DNA of 64,000 bases, taken from positions 346,045 to 410,044 of the forward strand of contig SCFE01000049.1 in assembly GCA_004352715.1 (NCBI GenBank), read 5' to 3'. Position 1 is the stretch's first letter, and each line of letters begins with the position of its first letter. A model generated the notes under the pieces. That model searched no databases, had not been told where the DNA came from, and saw only the letters and a list, made by a program, of their open reading frames with translations. The DNA is from Hofstenia miamia (lineage: Eukaryota > Xenacoelomorpha > Acoela). Of the stretch, positions 53,107-64,000 are shown piece by piece. A program made the translations under genes and the position numbers.

Positions 53107-55700
53107 CTCAGTTGATATGGATATCACTTCAGTACTTAAGGATTACTGGTATTGTTAATTTACACAGATCAACTTTTGAGGGGACTATAAAGCTCCACAG
53201 GGTCTCTTGGGGACAACCAAGCCTGGAAATGGTTCAAATTTTTCGGAAATACTCAAACCCAACCCAAATAATATGTAGACCCAATCCAACCTGACCTAAA
53301 TCGTATTCCTAAATTGACCTGATTTGCTCATTTGGGCTTGTCAAGGAATTACTCATTTCAAAAATATTTGATAAGTCTGAAAGCAATTCCAAACTTAAAA
53401 CTAACAAAATAAATTTGTTATGAGAGTATAACAAAATATAGCAGCAAGAAAAAGGCTATCTCTCAATCAGCCTTTGATCATTTATTGAACATGCTTGCAC
53501 TCCAAACAGAAAAAAATTTACTTAACAGCTAAACTCTGAAAAATACAAGTTAATGCTCAAGGCAGCCTAAATTTGTCCCAATGGAAATTTTGACGGAAAA
53601 CGTCAACAATGTCACCAGAACAAAATGTATATGTGATTTCACACATAACTTGCTAGCCAGTAGTGGAACATTAAAATGTTTGCTGTGCATTGGTTGTCAT
53701 ATGTAACAAAAGGGCCACATTAATGTTAAAACATGTACTTGTAATCAGTCAAATATATTAAATGACTCTATTTAAAGAAAAAATCTTCCACCTGACCTGG
53801 ATCTGACAAAGATCTGATCCACTTCCACCCCTGAGGACAAACACTGGCAGACCCATCTGATGTGATTGTAAAAAAGTAAAGAATTCAATTTGTGGTTCAA
53901 GAAATTCATAAACTAACTGGAATTATTGTGGATACCTAGAAAGAAGCAATACTTAGCATTGTTCTGAGGAATTCTTGTCCAGTTATGGCTCCAATCCTGA
54001 ATGCCGCTAAGATGCAACTTCATCAACATGGTGCTTGACAGTATGTCACATGCACAGTGGACAAATTGTCAAAAGTGATATTAACTAATGAAGTTCTAAT
54101 CAACAAAAAATCTATCTCTTTGCAAAGGAATCTCATTTAATCAAGTATTAAACCTATATTTGAACTTATAGGAATGCATCCTGGGAGTAGATCACCATTC
54201 TGCATGAAGTTATCAAAATTCAGCCACTCAGAAAGTAATCAAATAGAGATGCATTGAATGAATAAATTTACAGCTTTCAGTATCCATGCATTGCACATTT
54301 CTACAGAAAGGCCCTGAAAATTCATCAAATCTAACTTAAATTGACACCATTGTTCATTATATGATCAGATTGTCCTTAATGCCAGTGCCAGATATGAATC
54401 TGATTGTCATTTTGGGTATTCTATTGATTATTAATTTTATATGTAGAATAAATTTTCATTTGTAGAATAATGTAGAAGACAATGCTAGTCAGTAACATAA
54501 CCAAAGAAACTGTGAAATTGTCATATAAACTTGAGAAATTCACAATAAGATTCATAACAACAATAACTAAACTAATATAAACATTAGTATTCTAGTGATT
54601 GCATTTTTGGATCTTCATAAGACATTCAACATCAACCATTCCTAATAGGAATCATCTAAATATTTATTTCACCACCATATTCAAACTATGATGATAAAAA
54701 ACCAACAAAAACTAGACTGAAAACTGATTAAAATTAAAACTGAAAGCAATATTAACAAGAGTTCATTATTCATAATCACCTACATGTAATTGCTCATTTA
54801 ATTTTGCAAGGGAACTCATGTGCAAGTTGTAAACATTAAGCAGGTAATAATTTATGAAACTGTAATAAATTCTTGAGAGACTTGTAGCAAACACACAATA
54901 TAATTCGTCTTACTCCAATTGTGTTTAATCTTCTCTAATTTATTTATATGCTAACCCCTTTTAAATTTCGTCATGGATTTTAATTCAATAATTTCTGCTT
55001 AAGATCCAGTGACAATTTGGGAAGAAACTGCACTGGGTCTGGGGCGACAAATAGCACCTTAACAGTGACAGCCTGACGTGATTCTGAGCAAATTGGAGTG
55101 TCCGCTGAACTCTCTACTCCCTTCTGCCAAAGTGTGCAGGTGAATAGAAGCCTAGAAATGTATTCTGGTCATGAAGCTTGTGTGCACACCAAAGTGGTCA
55201 TCTGATTACCTGGTGATTGTGACATGGTACAGAATTGTTACCTGTTATCTTATTGTATTTGGTTTTGTTCTTTCTATTTAGCGTGAGCCAGCTGGGATAG
55301 TTGTTTACCCTGGCTGTGAAATGACTTCACTACCAACTTTCCTCTTATGTTTTTTAACACTGTGATTTTGTGCTCTGAAGCTGTCACTGAGCTGACATTA
55401 TTTTTACTCGTTTTTGTTGTTTTGTTGTTGTCTAGTTCTTCTAGAATTTGGATTTATTACCATACCCTACACTGTGCTGTTTACTGTTACTAGTTTTTGT
55501 TTCTCTGAACTCAGTTGGAGTTTTTCTCTCAAATTGTTGGAACTGTCCTTCTGTATTTTTCTCATAGTTTCAATTGATTTTTCTAGTTTTTCTTATAATG
55601 GGACTCCCACTCAAGGTTTCCCCTGTGTGAGTGCTGGCAACCTGAATGTTGCCCCTCACACCATTGGATTTAATTCGTTAGTTGATTTTTCTTCTCATAC
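53107..55700. other. 2.6 kb without recognised gene
   Basis: Near 53265-53310 and 53790-53835 are words such as CAACCTGACC and GATCTGAC; the phrase TCCACTTCCACCCCTG at 53819-53834 resembles a hAT right end, but no left end was found. From about 55000 the sequence becomes GC-richer and may be the untranslated leader of the gag element that follows. Confidence 0.35.
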
Positions 55701-55749
55701 CCATGTTAATCAGTAACCGCCTGTGACTTTTCATTCTTTGTCATTGGAT

Positions 55750-56910
55750 CCCTTTTGTATTTGCCCCCAGTAACCACCATCTCCAGAGCCTCAACCCACT
55801 GAGGTTGAGCAACTTCGAGCACCTCTCACCAAGCAAACAGATCAATGTCTTGCTTGTGAACAGCATCTTGACTCAATGCAAACTGAGTTGAAACAGCAAG
55901 CCACTGAAGCCTGGCAGAGAGAGAAGCGCCTACTTGATTCCATTTCCACTTTGACAATTCAAGTCAATAGTTTAGCAATGCCACCATCCGCGTTTCTGCT
56001 GCCACAAAGCACTTCTTGCTTTGCACCCTCCTCTAAACATTCTGAATGTGTAACTCACGATGTCTTAAAGGAAGCTTTGGATGTTTTCTCTGAACACCTT
56101 ACTGATCAAGTTTCACAAATGATCAAGGCACACCTTCCAAGTACCCCCATCATATCTACTGCTACCCAGTAATGCCAGTCACTTCATTCACAACTGGAGG
56201 TCCCACCCTTACGCATTCTGCCATCACTCATGTTTCTACCTTGGCCACTGTTGCCACCCCAGTTCCATATGTTCTGAGTGTGACTGTTTTGCCTCCCACA
56301 CCAGTCAACACTTATGTTATTCCTACAGTTTTGATTCCGACTTCGCCACTGCTTCCAAGTAGTTATACCATATCTGCAACCACCAGTGGGCCACGTTTTA
56401 CTAAGTCAATCTTGCCCACAACCACTGTTGGAAACAAAACCACCAACCTATTTAATCACCATTCTATACTGCCTAAGTTCACTGGAAAGATTGATGAAAT
56501 CTCAGTCTTTCAAAGAGTGGTTCTTCCTTTTTGAGTTAACAATGAGGCAGTACAAAGCAACTCAGGATGCTGCTGTTGCACAATTTCCTACTTACTTACA
56601 AGATCTTGCATATCACCAATATATGATGCTTGATCGAGATGTCAAAATGAACTATCAACTTCTAATCAGTTATTTTGAGGACCACTACAAGGCACCTCAT
56701 ATTAAACATAAATATAAGATGCAACTTTGCAATCTCTTGTTTAAGAATGGGGACGACGTCCGTACTGACATCATGCAAGTGGAAAGATTGTTTCATTTCA
56801 GCAAGCTCACTCCTGAATATTTGAAGCACGATCTTTTTTCGTACATTTGTCAGGGCTTTCCGCCCAATATTGGTAGTTGCCTTGATCACAAAAATAAGGA
56901 TTGCCACTAA
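55750..56910 (+). pseudogene. LTR-retrotransposon gag-like ORF, frameshifted
   Basis: The sequence is GC-richer than its surroundings. From about 55790 it reads PTEVEQLRAPLTKQTDQCLA, then a predicted coiled coil (MQTELKQQATEAWQREKRLL, 55876 on), a Ser/Thr/Pro-rich middle region (56172-56450) and, after HHSILPKFTGKIDE, a gag core: SFKEWFFLFELTMRQYKATQ, FPTYLQDLAYHQYMML, MNYQLLISYFEDHYKAPHIK, CNLLFKNGDDV and PEYLKHDLFSYICQGFPP. The layout of coiled coil, linker, and LPxFxG...F..W..xFE core is typical of Ty3/gypsy-type gag. Frame changes at about 56170 and 56515 and the lack of protease, RT or recognisable LTRs show a fragment. No zinc knuckle seen. Confidence 0.6.
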
Positions 56911-58189
56911 ATCATTCCTGAAGAATGTTACTCAATCTGTCAATGCATAGGACATATAATAAGCATTGGGAAGCAGATTTATCAGAGACATTAGCACAGC
57001 AAACTTGTGCATCCACTATTCCGGACATTGTCAGCTCATGTATTCCAAGTACTTCAGATGCTTCTTTTTATATGTTCAGTGAAACATTCAGGTTGCTGTG
57101 ATCATGGTTGATAAAGCTCTGTAGAGAAGTAATCAGGCTCTTCACATATGGCACCTGAGTCCCATAGTCTAAAGCTTGAATTCTATAAGAGCTGAAAATA
57201 TAACAATCAAGCCAACAGCATAAGGCCCCTCAGATTTCTCTAGAGGAGCTGCTTAAAAAAAGAAAGCCTTTGCAGTAGTCTCATGGCTTGAGTCCTTCAT
57301 CAAAAACCAAGATTATCAAGAATACAATTCAAATTATATTTAAAGATTCAGATGCTCTCACTTTGTATAGTTGGGCTAGTATTCTTGAAATTCCCCAACA
57401 TTTGAGCAAAATGCTTTGTTAAATATTTGTCCCCATTGCTGATGTGAAAATGAAGAATTTTCATAAAATTTTCTTTATCTTGGAATTGGTAATGCAAAGT
57501 GATGTTATTTAAGACACAGATCATTAATGTCTTACAATGCACATTTTGCACAAACCTCCTCCATCAGAGATTTGGGCATAAACCAACCATTTCAAAAGCT
57601 TCTGATGACTTTGCCAAAAACATTGTCAAGAAGTGGCCTGTTTTTCAGACAATCTGCAGGTCAAAATCTATATCTTGCAGCATCACCAAGCTGTGAATGG
57701 TGGTAAAAAATAAATCCTAGACAATATTTTTCTCAATTCATATGTTTGTTCCAGCTCTGGATTAAGGTTGCAACTGGCATTTCTACAAAAGAAGCAATGG
57801 GACTAACTGGTTTTTCTGAGTGTTTTGATACATAAGGAGACTTGGTTCTACAAAATGAAGTAATTGCTGATTCACAGATATTGATGGGGGTGTTGCAATG
57901 CCATCTAGCTGCAATGTAATAACTGTATCATTTTTAATGTTTACAGGGGCTGATTTTACAATGATTCATAAATATATACTTGCCATATTGACTCACATAT
58001 TTACATAGGGACCAGTTTAGTTTGCACATTTTACAATGATTCATATACTTGCCATAGCAAATCACTTATTTATGTGGTCATTTTTGTTTGCATACTTACT
58101 ATTGTTAGTGTACACAATTGTTAATATACATTAGCTGACTAATTAGAGTTTGCATCACATTTGTGATGATACATTGCTGACTAATAATT
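56911..58189. other. Downstream of gag; no domain recognised
   Basis: May include further decayed retrotransposon sequence (SHGLSPSSKTK and WPVFQTICRSKS in short frames), but I see no protease, RT or integrase motif. Between 57950 and 58150 the phrase ACAATGATTCATA...ACTTGCCATA occurs twice, about 70 bp apart. Confidence 0.35.
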
Positions 58190-58750
58190 TTCCTATCCAT
58201 AAAAATTCCAAGTGTTTCTATTGCTTAGCTAGTCTATGTACAACTTTAATTTGTTTTGGGAATCTACACACTATATGCAAAAGACCAATTTCATTTTTCC
58301 AAATGCATTATTATTTCACGGTAAAAAAATTCCATGAGTATCTAGTGAATAACACATCTATACAATTGATGAAATTTAATTTGTTTTCAGATATCTATAC
58401 ACTACATGCAAAGGGTTACACTTTGTTTTTTCAAATACATTTTTTCATTTTAAAATTTCCATACATTTCTTCTAGTGATTAACGCAATCATTGTAATTTA
58501 ATCTGTATTAGGAAATCTATAGACTACATGTAAAGCGTTACATTTCTGCTTTTCAAATGTGTTGCTATTTTTCATTGTAAAAAATTCTGCACATTCTAAT
58601 GATTAGTACCCTCAATCATTGAATATTTTCGTTTTTCAACGTCTATGAATTACATGCAAGAGCAACATCTTGTTTTTCAAATGCACTGCTATTTCATTGT
58701 AAAAATTCTATGCAATTATTTCATTGTTCTCTAGTATCCAATATGCAAAT
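58190..58750. repeat. Degenerate tandem repeat, about 126-bp period, 4 units
   Basis: Four related units can be aligned at AATCTACACACTATATGCAA (58261), ATATCTATACACTACATGCA (58391), AAATCTATAGACTACATGTA (58513) and CGTCTATGAATTACATGCAA (58640): spacings of 131, 122 and 126 bp. In each unit the block is followed by (C)A...TTTTTCAAATGCA(C)T and ATTTCAT.GTAAAAA.TTC. Units differ at roughly a quarter of positions, so this is an old satellite or minisatellite. No gene overlaps. Confidence 0.7.
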
Positions 58751-59356
58751 TGAAAAATATTCACCATACTTAAACATTACTGGCATATGAAATATAGACT
58801 TGCAAGATAAAGGCAATTTTGTTTAATAAATAAATTTTTTTTTTTTTTTAATTTTTTTTTTTTTTTTACACATCAAGTGATTTACACTTATGAAGAATAA
58901 CGTTTAATAACAAACATCAAATAATGAACAAATGAGTTTCAAAAAAGCGCATGTTAAAACCAATATCAAGAAGCTTTGTTTTCTACATATACATATGACA
59001 CTATTAGTAGGATTTATATATATATATATGATTTCATTAATATAATATTATTACATTAGTTTTACACAAATGGTCTTTTCTCTGCATTTCTTTTTGGTTT
59101 ATACAAAATTTCAGCTTATGCACACATTTGCTGACTGTTACATCTTTTGTCAAATTTGCACATTTTTCAGTTTATTTGGTTTATGACTCTTGTTCACAGT
59201 CTTGTTGATATCTTTTACATTGTATTTTGTAGTTGACATTGAAATGAGAATGCATTTTCCCTGGTAATTCACTGTTCTTTTAGTTGACATATTGCTACAC
59301 ACTCAATTCCCCTTCACTGAATATGATTTCCTATCATTAAAATAGTCAACTCCATG
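58751..59356. other. AT-rich with poly(T), no gene
   Basis: Includes a T-rich homopolymer stretch at 58834-58867. Nothing else recognised. Confidence 0.5.
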
Positions 59357-59990
59357 TTGAGATTGCCTTCTAAACATACAAATGCTTGAAAATAGTGTAT
59401 TATTCACACTTAAAAAATATAGGCCCATTGTATTTAGAACACAGATCACCAAGAATTTTGAGAAAATTATGAAATAATAATTTATAGGTGAAAAACAACG
59501 TCCATAAAATCATTTAACCATGGTATATACTCCACTATGACCTGAAAAATTTAATACATATTCAGTTAATATCATCCTAATGGTACAAAAAGCAAAACTA
59601 AATGTGTATAATTTATAATTTCAGGAAGTTACTAGTTAAAAAAATAGCAAATTTAATGTGCATGCAATTAAAAAAATATTCAAAATAGCAAAAATCATTA
59701 TGTATAATTTAGTTTGAAGTGGTAATTTAAAAACATACTCAATTTAAATGTGAAAAATTATAATATAGATTGATTATGAAAACAAAAGTATAGTCATACC
59801 TTGTTATTCACATGTAAATGCATTTACAACCAAAATTCATTGCTTCTAACTTTTGAGTTTTTGAGATTGTCTTCTAAATGTACAAATATTTGTAAATTGT
59901 GTATTATTCACATATAAAAAATGTAGGCTCCTGATAATTTAAAGATAGATTGCTAAGAATTTCAAGAAAATTGTAAACTAATATTTTGTA
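59357..59990. repeat. Diverged direct repeat, units 514 bp apart
   Basis: 59357-59480 and 59871-59990 are alignable: GAGATTG(C/T)CTTCTAAA, GTGTATTATTCACA and AAGAATTT(T/C). Identity by eye is about 75% over 120 bp. It may be two relics of one element or of a longer duplication. Confidence 0.6.
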
Positions 59991-61309
59991 AGCATAGGCA
60001 CTCTACAATATAACCAATTTGCCAAGTTTTAGGTCAAATACTGCTAAAAATACAAATATTAATACATGCTTGATTAAAATACAAGTGTTAGAAACCAGAA
60101 CATGTGAAATATTGCAAATTAGTACAAATGATGAAAGCAAAAACATTAAATTTGAGGGATCAAAGGAGCACCAATGTTTCTATATGTAGAAGTATTTTGA
60201 GATCTAAACCAAAGCTCCAGCTTTACATGTATTGTGAGATTGAAATCAATGCAAAGTATCAGCACATCAGGGCTAACAATTCAGCTAAGTTGGATAACAA
60301 CCCAAATTTAAATGCATATTTCTTAAAATTCAACAATAAACATACCTTTATAATAAGAAACCATGAAATCAAAGAATCCATTTTGTAGCTGAGTTTAAAA
60401 CATGGCTAGATTGACAAAGCTTTCACTTCAATTTACACTCATCAACCAGAATAACCTCAAATTTGGCATATTTTTTAATGTAATATGACAGAAATCATTT
60501 TCTAATATGAAATGCTGTCAACCATAATGTAAAATGAATAGCTGAAGCACGTCAATTTTCAATAGATATGATTCATTAAATAGGACAAAGAACTTGAAAA
60601 ATACAATATTATTTCATTCCTTATTTGATGAATATTTTTTTCTCGAATTTCTTTTTGTTTTTCCCAAATTCACTACCCATTTTGCTTTTTTGAACTGTGT
60701 TGTTTAGTGATTATATCTTCATGGAAACCAGAACATGGTGTTTTTGGTCAAAATAAATTCATATAGAATTTGCTTAATGTAGTAAGAATTTATTAATATT
60801 TGATATGATGATTTTAGAAATAACTAAACAAAGTTCTTAAATTCTTTTGTCTTTATTGCATTGATAATACAATGATCAGATAAATCCCCATTGTTTTACC
60901 ACCATTCTGTTTGAATTTATGCACTAAATATTCATGTAGCATTCATTTTTTTCACAACAATTGGTTGTGGTGATAGCAATTTTTGAATATTTATTCATTA
61001 AATATATATAATTTCATGCCTAAAATTTTTTGTAAACTTTCCATTATTTTTTGGAATGAATGACTGACATCAAAACAGGTTTTTGTTGTATTAGCAAATT
61101 ATTAGCATGTTACTGGATATAATGATCAGATGTGCATCTGCATTTCATTGTAATTATTAAAGTTGTATCTCTTTATGTGATGGTTCAAATATATCCTATC
61201 TAGCATTGTGATTGATTTAACCATTCAAAACATTATCTGCTTAGTAATAGTGTATATTTTGTTTTCATGATGAATGATGAATGATCAACAAAATAGGAAA
61301 CCCTGCGAT
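59991..61309. other. 1.3 kb without recognised gene
   Basis: A 94-codon frame at 60104-60388 is lysine- and asparagine-rich and unrecognised. The phrase GAAACCAGAACATG occurs at about 60091 and 60724. I see no splice-bounded exon. Confidence 0.4.
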
Positions 61310-61620
61310 GTGTTATAAAGTGTTGAATTCTCTAATATACATTAGAATTAATTGAAAACATAATTGGTTTTTGATTCTTACTCTTCTACATGAAGGCAGT
61401 GTTATTATAGACACTATCAAATGTTATAACAAATACATTTTAAAGACTTTGTACTCTGTAATAGACATAAAGCATTAATTCAAAGCATAATTGATTAAAT
61501 AATCCCATTTCTTCCACATGAAGAAGGTGTTTGAATACCTGGTCATTGCGATAAAAAATATATATGCATATGTTCTAGAAGATTTCAATGCATAGGACAA
61601 GACATTAAATAATTTCTAAA
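61310..61620. repeat. Degenerate tandem repeat, about 124-bp period
   Basis: Unit 1 from about 61310 (CTCTAATATACATTAGAATT... CTTCTACATGAAGGCAGTGTT) and unit 2 from about 61434 (CTCTGTAATAGACATAAAGC... CTTCCACATGAAGAAGGTGTT) align along their length. A third partial unit may begin near 61574. The period is close to that of the array at 58190-58750, but the sequences are not clearly the same family. Confidence 0.55.
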
Positions 61621-62026
61621 ATTCCTTAGCTGTATAAGTTTTGAGGAAAAAGAGAATTTCACATTTCAAAATATAAAAACTACTTGCCCAGTAAAGAAGA
61701 AACCAACTTTTGCAATTAAACTCTACACAAAGACTGACTAGTGAATTAAAAACACATTGTTCTAGTTAAAATAATTGAAATTTCAATATTTCTATGTGCT
61801 AATGAGCTTTGTTGAAATTATGCATATATTTCTAAAATTGAAGTTAGCTAGAACCATGTTTGATTGCTTACATAAATTGATTCTAAATTTACAAACATTT
61901 GGAATTGCAGGAAGCCCGAAATCTTAGGCTTTCCGGGGCAGAACATTTTCCTAAAGATTTTAAGTCTGGTTTTATTTTAATTTACAATAATAATATTATA
62001 TAATATGTTTTATATTAGGCTTTATC

Positions 62027-63050
62027 TATATATATATATATATATATATANNNNNNNNNNNNNNNNNNNNNNNNNNNNNNNNNNNNNNNNNNNNNNNNNN
62101 NNNNNNNNNNNNNNNNNNNNNNNNNNNNNNNNNNNNNNNNNNNNNNNNNNNNNNNNNNNNNNNNNNNNNNNNNNNNNNNNNNNNNNNNNNNNNNNNNNNN
62201 NNNNNNNNNNNNNNNNNNNNNNNNNNNNNNNNNNNNNNNNNNNNNNNNNNNNNNNNNNNNNNNNNNNNNNNNNNNNNNNNNNNNNNNNNNNNNNNNNNNN
62301 NNNNNNNNNNNNNNNNNNNNNNNNNNNNNNNNNNNNNNNNNNNNNNNNNNNNNNNNNNNNNNNNNNNNNNNNNNNNNNNNNNNNNNNNNNNNNNNNNNNN
62401 NNNNNNNNNNNNNNNNNNNNNNNNNNNNNNNNNNNNNNNNNNNNNNNNNNNNNNNNNNNNNNNNNNNNNNNNNNNNNNNNNNNNNNNNNNNNNNNNNNNN
62501 NNNNNNNNNNNNNNNNNNNNNNNNNNNNNNNNNNNNNNNNNNNNNNNNNNNNNNNNNNNNNNNNNNNNNNNNNNNNNNNNNNNNNNNNNNNNNNNNNNNN
62601 NNNNNNNNNNNNNNNNNNNNNNNNNNNNNNNNNNNNNNNNNNNNNNNNNNNNNNNNNNNNNNNNNNNNNNNNNNNNNNNNNNNNNNNNNNNNNNNNNNNN
62701 NNNNNNNNNNNNNNNNNNNNNNNNNNNNNNNNNNNNNNNNNNNNNNNNNNNNNNNNNNNNNNNNNNNNNNNNNNNNNNNNNNNNNNNNNNNNNNNNNNNN
62801 NNNNNNNNNNNNNNNNNNNNNNNNNNNNNNNNNNNNNNNNNNNNNNNNNNNNNNNNNNNNNNNNNNNNNNNNNNNNNNNNNNNNNNNNNNNNNNNNNNNN
62901 NNNNNNNNNNNNNNNNNNNNNNNNNNNNNNNNNNNNNNNNNNNNNNNNNNNNNNNNNNNNNNNNNNNNNNNNNNNNNNNNNNNNNNNNNNNNNNNNNNNN
63001 NNNNNNNNNNNNNNNNNNNNNNNNNNNNNNNNNNNNNNNNNNNNNNNNNN
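62027..63050. repeat. (TA)n microsatellite running into 1000-N gap
   Basis: TA units at 62027-62050 end at exactly 1000 N (62051-63050), a placeholder gap. The long X-containing frame here is not a gene. Confidence 0.9.
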
Positions 63051-63535
63051 TTAGTTAAATAATTAATCTGTTTATGTAATTAAGCTCAGTAAATATTTAT
63101 AAAGATTTCATCCACTACCTTAATGGTTTAATAGCAATAAACTGTTATTGGAATTAATTGAAGATCTATGCTGGCTTAGTGTGATTTTACAATTTCTATT
63201 TGATAATAACTTCCAGTAGTTAATTTAATGCCAATAAAACTGAGGACAAAAGTAACAACAATGGTAAGAAAAAACAGCCTAAACAGATAAGAAGAACGAT
63301 TAATAGAAAAATCCAATCACACATGAGCAATACAAGAATGTCAGGCAGACCAACATTTACAGAGTTGAAATTAAGGCACTAACTTTTATCAAATGTTTCA
63401 CAAACATTGAGTTAATAATGTAAGAACAATTAGCCAATAAAAAATTCAGCAGTCAGGTTTCCCATATATCTAACTTGTAAAACATATCAGCATTATCTGA
63501 CATTGGAAGGATGATAAAACATCCTACACATTGCT
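63051..63535. other. No gene established
   Basis: A possible small exon lies at about 63217-63262: preceded by AATAACTTCCAG and ending ACAACAATG|GTAAGAAA, a good donor. Its translation (LMPIKLRTKVTTM) is not recognised. It could belong with the exon at 63642. Confidence 0.3.
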
Positions 63536-63599
63536 GATTGGAAATATAAAACAATTTTATCCTCAGTTGATTGGAAATATAAAACAATTTTATCCTCAG
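63536..63599. repeat. Tandem duplication of 33 bp with acceptor-like end
   Basis: The phrase TGATTGGAAATATAAAACAA followed by TTTTATCCTCAG occurs twice head to tail with no difference in the shared 31 bases. Each copy ends in a plausible splice acceptor (TTTTATCCTCAG). Confidence 0.85.
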
Positions 63600-63641
63600 A
63601 TAAAAACCTATGCTAGTATAAATGTTTATTAAGAAAGTTTT

Positions 63642-63854
63642 CCTGCAGTGGAATCAATCAATGACATGATGATAAAAATATCAGAAATACAACACATGCT
63701 GAGAAACTGCACATGTGAAAGAAAGTTTATGCCAATTAAATTGTTTTCATATGTCTGTAGAGATCTATTGGAGAAATTAATGATAATGTTTGAAATAAAG
63801 TGTGATCCATTGAACTCAATCATTGAAATAATAACAAATTCAGATAATATATAA
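63642..63854 (+). CDS. Possible exon of an unrecognised gene
   Basis: An open stretch starts after AGTTTTCCTGCAG, a strong acceptor, and runs to a stop at 63852-63854: ESINDMMIKISEIQHMLRNC, then TCERKFMPIKLFSYVCRDLL and EKLMIMFEIKCDPLNSIIEI. It is helical with mixed charge and three Cys. No family is recognised. The - strand frame over the same bases (63629-63931) is hydrophobic and probably the shadow. Both readings could be chance in AT-rich DNA; only the acceptor argues for the + strand. Confidence 0.25.
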   Translation, partial: PAVESINDMMIKISEIQHMLRNCTCERKFMPIKLFSYVCRDLLEKLMIMFEIKCDPLNSIIEIITNSDNI

Positions 63855-64000
63855 GTAGTTCTAGAGAAACACAGTAAATTCAATAGAAAATGCCACGAAA
63901 AAGTGGGATAGGAACATAAAACACAATCCATTGATAAGAAAAATCATGCTAATTTAAGTGAAAATAATTCAATAATTTGAAACAAGTTATAAAAGATAAT

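Noticed and set aside
62005-63054. 349-codon frame
   Set aside because: Almost entirely N; it only reflects the absence of stop codons in the gap.
1-64000. tRNA, rRNA or snRNA genes
   Set aside because: I looked for conserved B-box and rRNA core phrases and saw none convincing; absence is not proven without a covariance search.

Overview
This window is AT-rich (by eye around 70% A+T) eukaryotic, almost certainly metazoan, DNA. Genes have spliceosomal introns, there are long (TA)n microsatellites and scaffold gaps, and most recognisable coding sequence belongs to transposable elements. The mix (LINEs with an apurinic-like endonuclease, LINEs with a restriction-like endonuclease, Penelope-like elements, a Copia element, Tc1/mariner, piggyBac and hAT-like non-autonomous elements) fits an invertebrate. 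A Hydra-like cnidarian is my best guess from base composition and element mix, but nothing here proves it.

Host genes. (1) Two paralogous two-exon major facilitator transporters resembling SLC18B1 lie on the + strand about 35 kb apart: copy A (11023-11297 + 15317-16319, 425 aa) and copy B (46055-46329 + 49674-50667, 422 aa). Both first exons are 275 nt and both introns interrupt the same codon in phase 2. (2) Two exons (41690-41883 and 40876-40976, - strand) of an adenylate-forming enzyme resembling AASDH/ACSF4 join in frame through good splice sites; a third, weaker exon is possible at 43783-43822. The rest of that gene was not found. A possible unrecognised exon lies at 63642-63854.

Layout. 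1-5.9 kb: at least five same-strand pieces of related LINEs. 6.25 kb: a mariner-type MITE. 7.6-8.1 kb and 12.3-12.9 kb: 3' ends of a LINE with a restriction-like endonuclease (- strand). 11.0-16.3 kb: transporter A, whose 4-kb intron holds a Tc1 remnant, one of those LINEs, a hAT-like element, a gap and a Penelope-like 3' end with a hammerhead-like core. 16.7-18.4 kb: a chimera of two Tc1 families joined at a single N. 20.2-21.2 kb: a Penelope-like element with RT and GIY-YIG parts. 24.4-24.9 kb: a hAT-like MITE. 25.09-29.09 kb: a structurally complete but decayed Copia retrotransposon with 5-bp target duplication. 30.4-32.6 kb: a piggyBac pseudogene. 34.4-35.4 kb: a compact Tc3-like element with intact catalytic residues. 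35.9-36.2 kb: a foldback MITE. 37.9-40.3 kb: a 17-copy, 142-bp highly homogenised satellite. 40.9-43.8 kb: AASDH-like exons. 44.3-45.7 kb: a mariner-like element with an internal duplication. 46.0-50.7 kb: transporter B, with a hAT-like element and LINE debris in its intron. 55.7-56.9 kb: a frameshifted LTR-retrotransposon gag. 58-61.6 kb: old, degenerate tandem repeats of about 125 bp. Gaps lie at 14225-14466, 33004-34003 and 62051-63050; the last two are exactly 1000 N.

No rRNA, tRNA, CRISPR array or operon is visible. The genes are not a functional cluster: the transporters are a duplicated pair, and the rest is a record of successive transposon insertion and tandem-repeat turnover. The more unusual objects are the homogenised satellite next to the AASDH-like exons, the Penelope hammerhead-like end, the Tc1 chimera and the foldback MITE.
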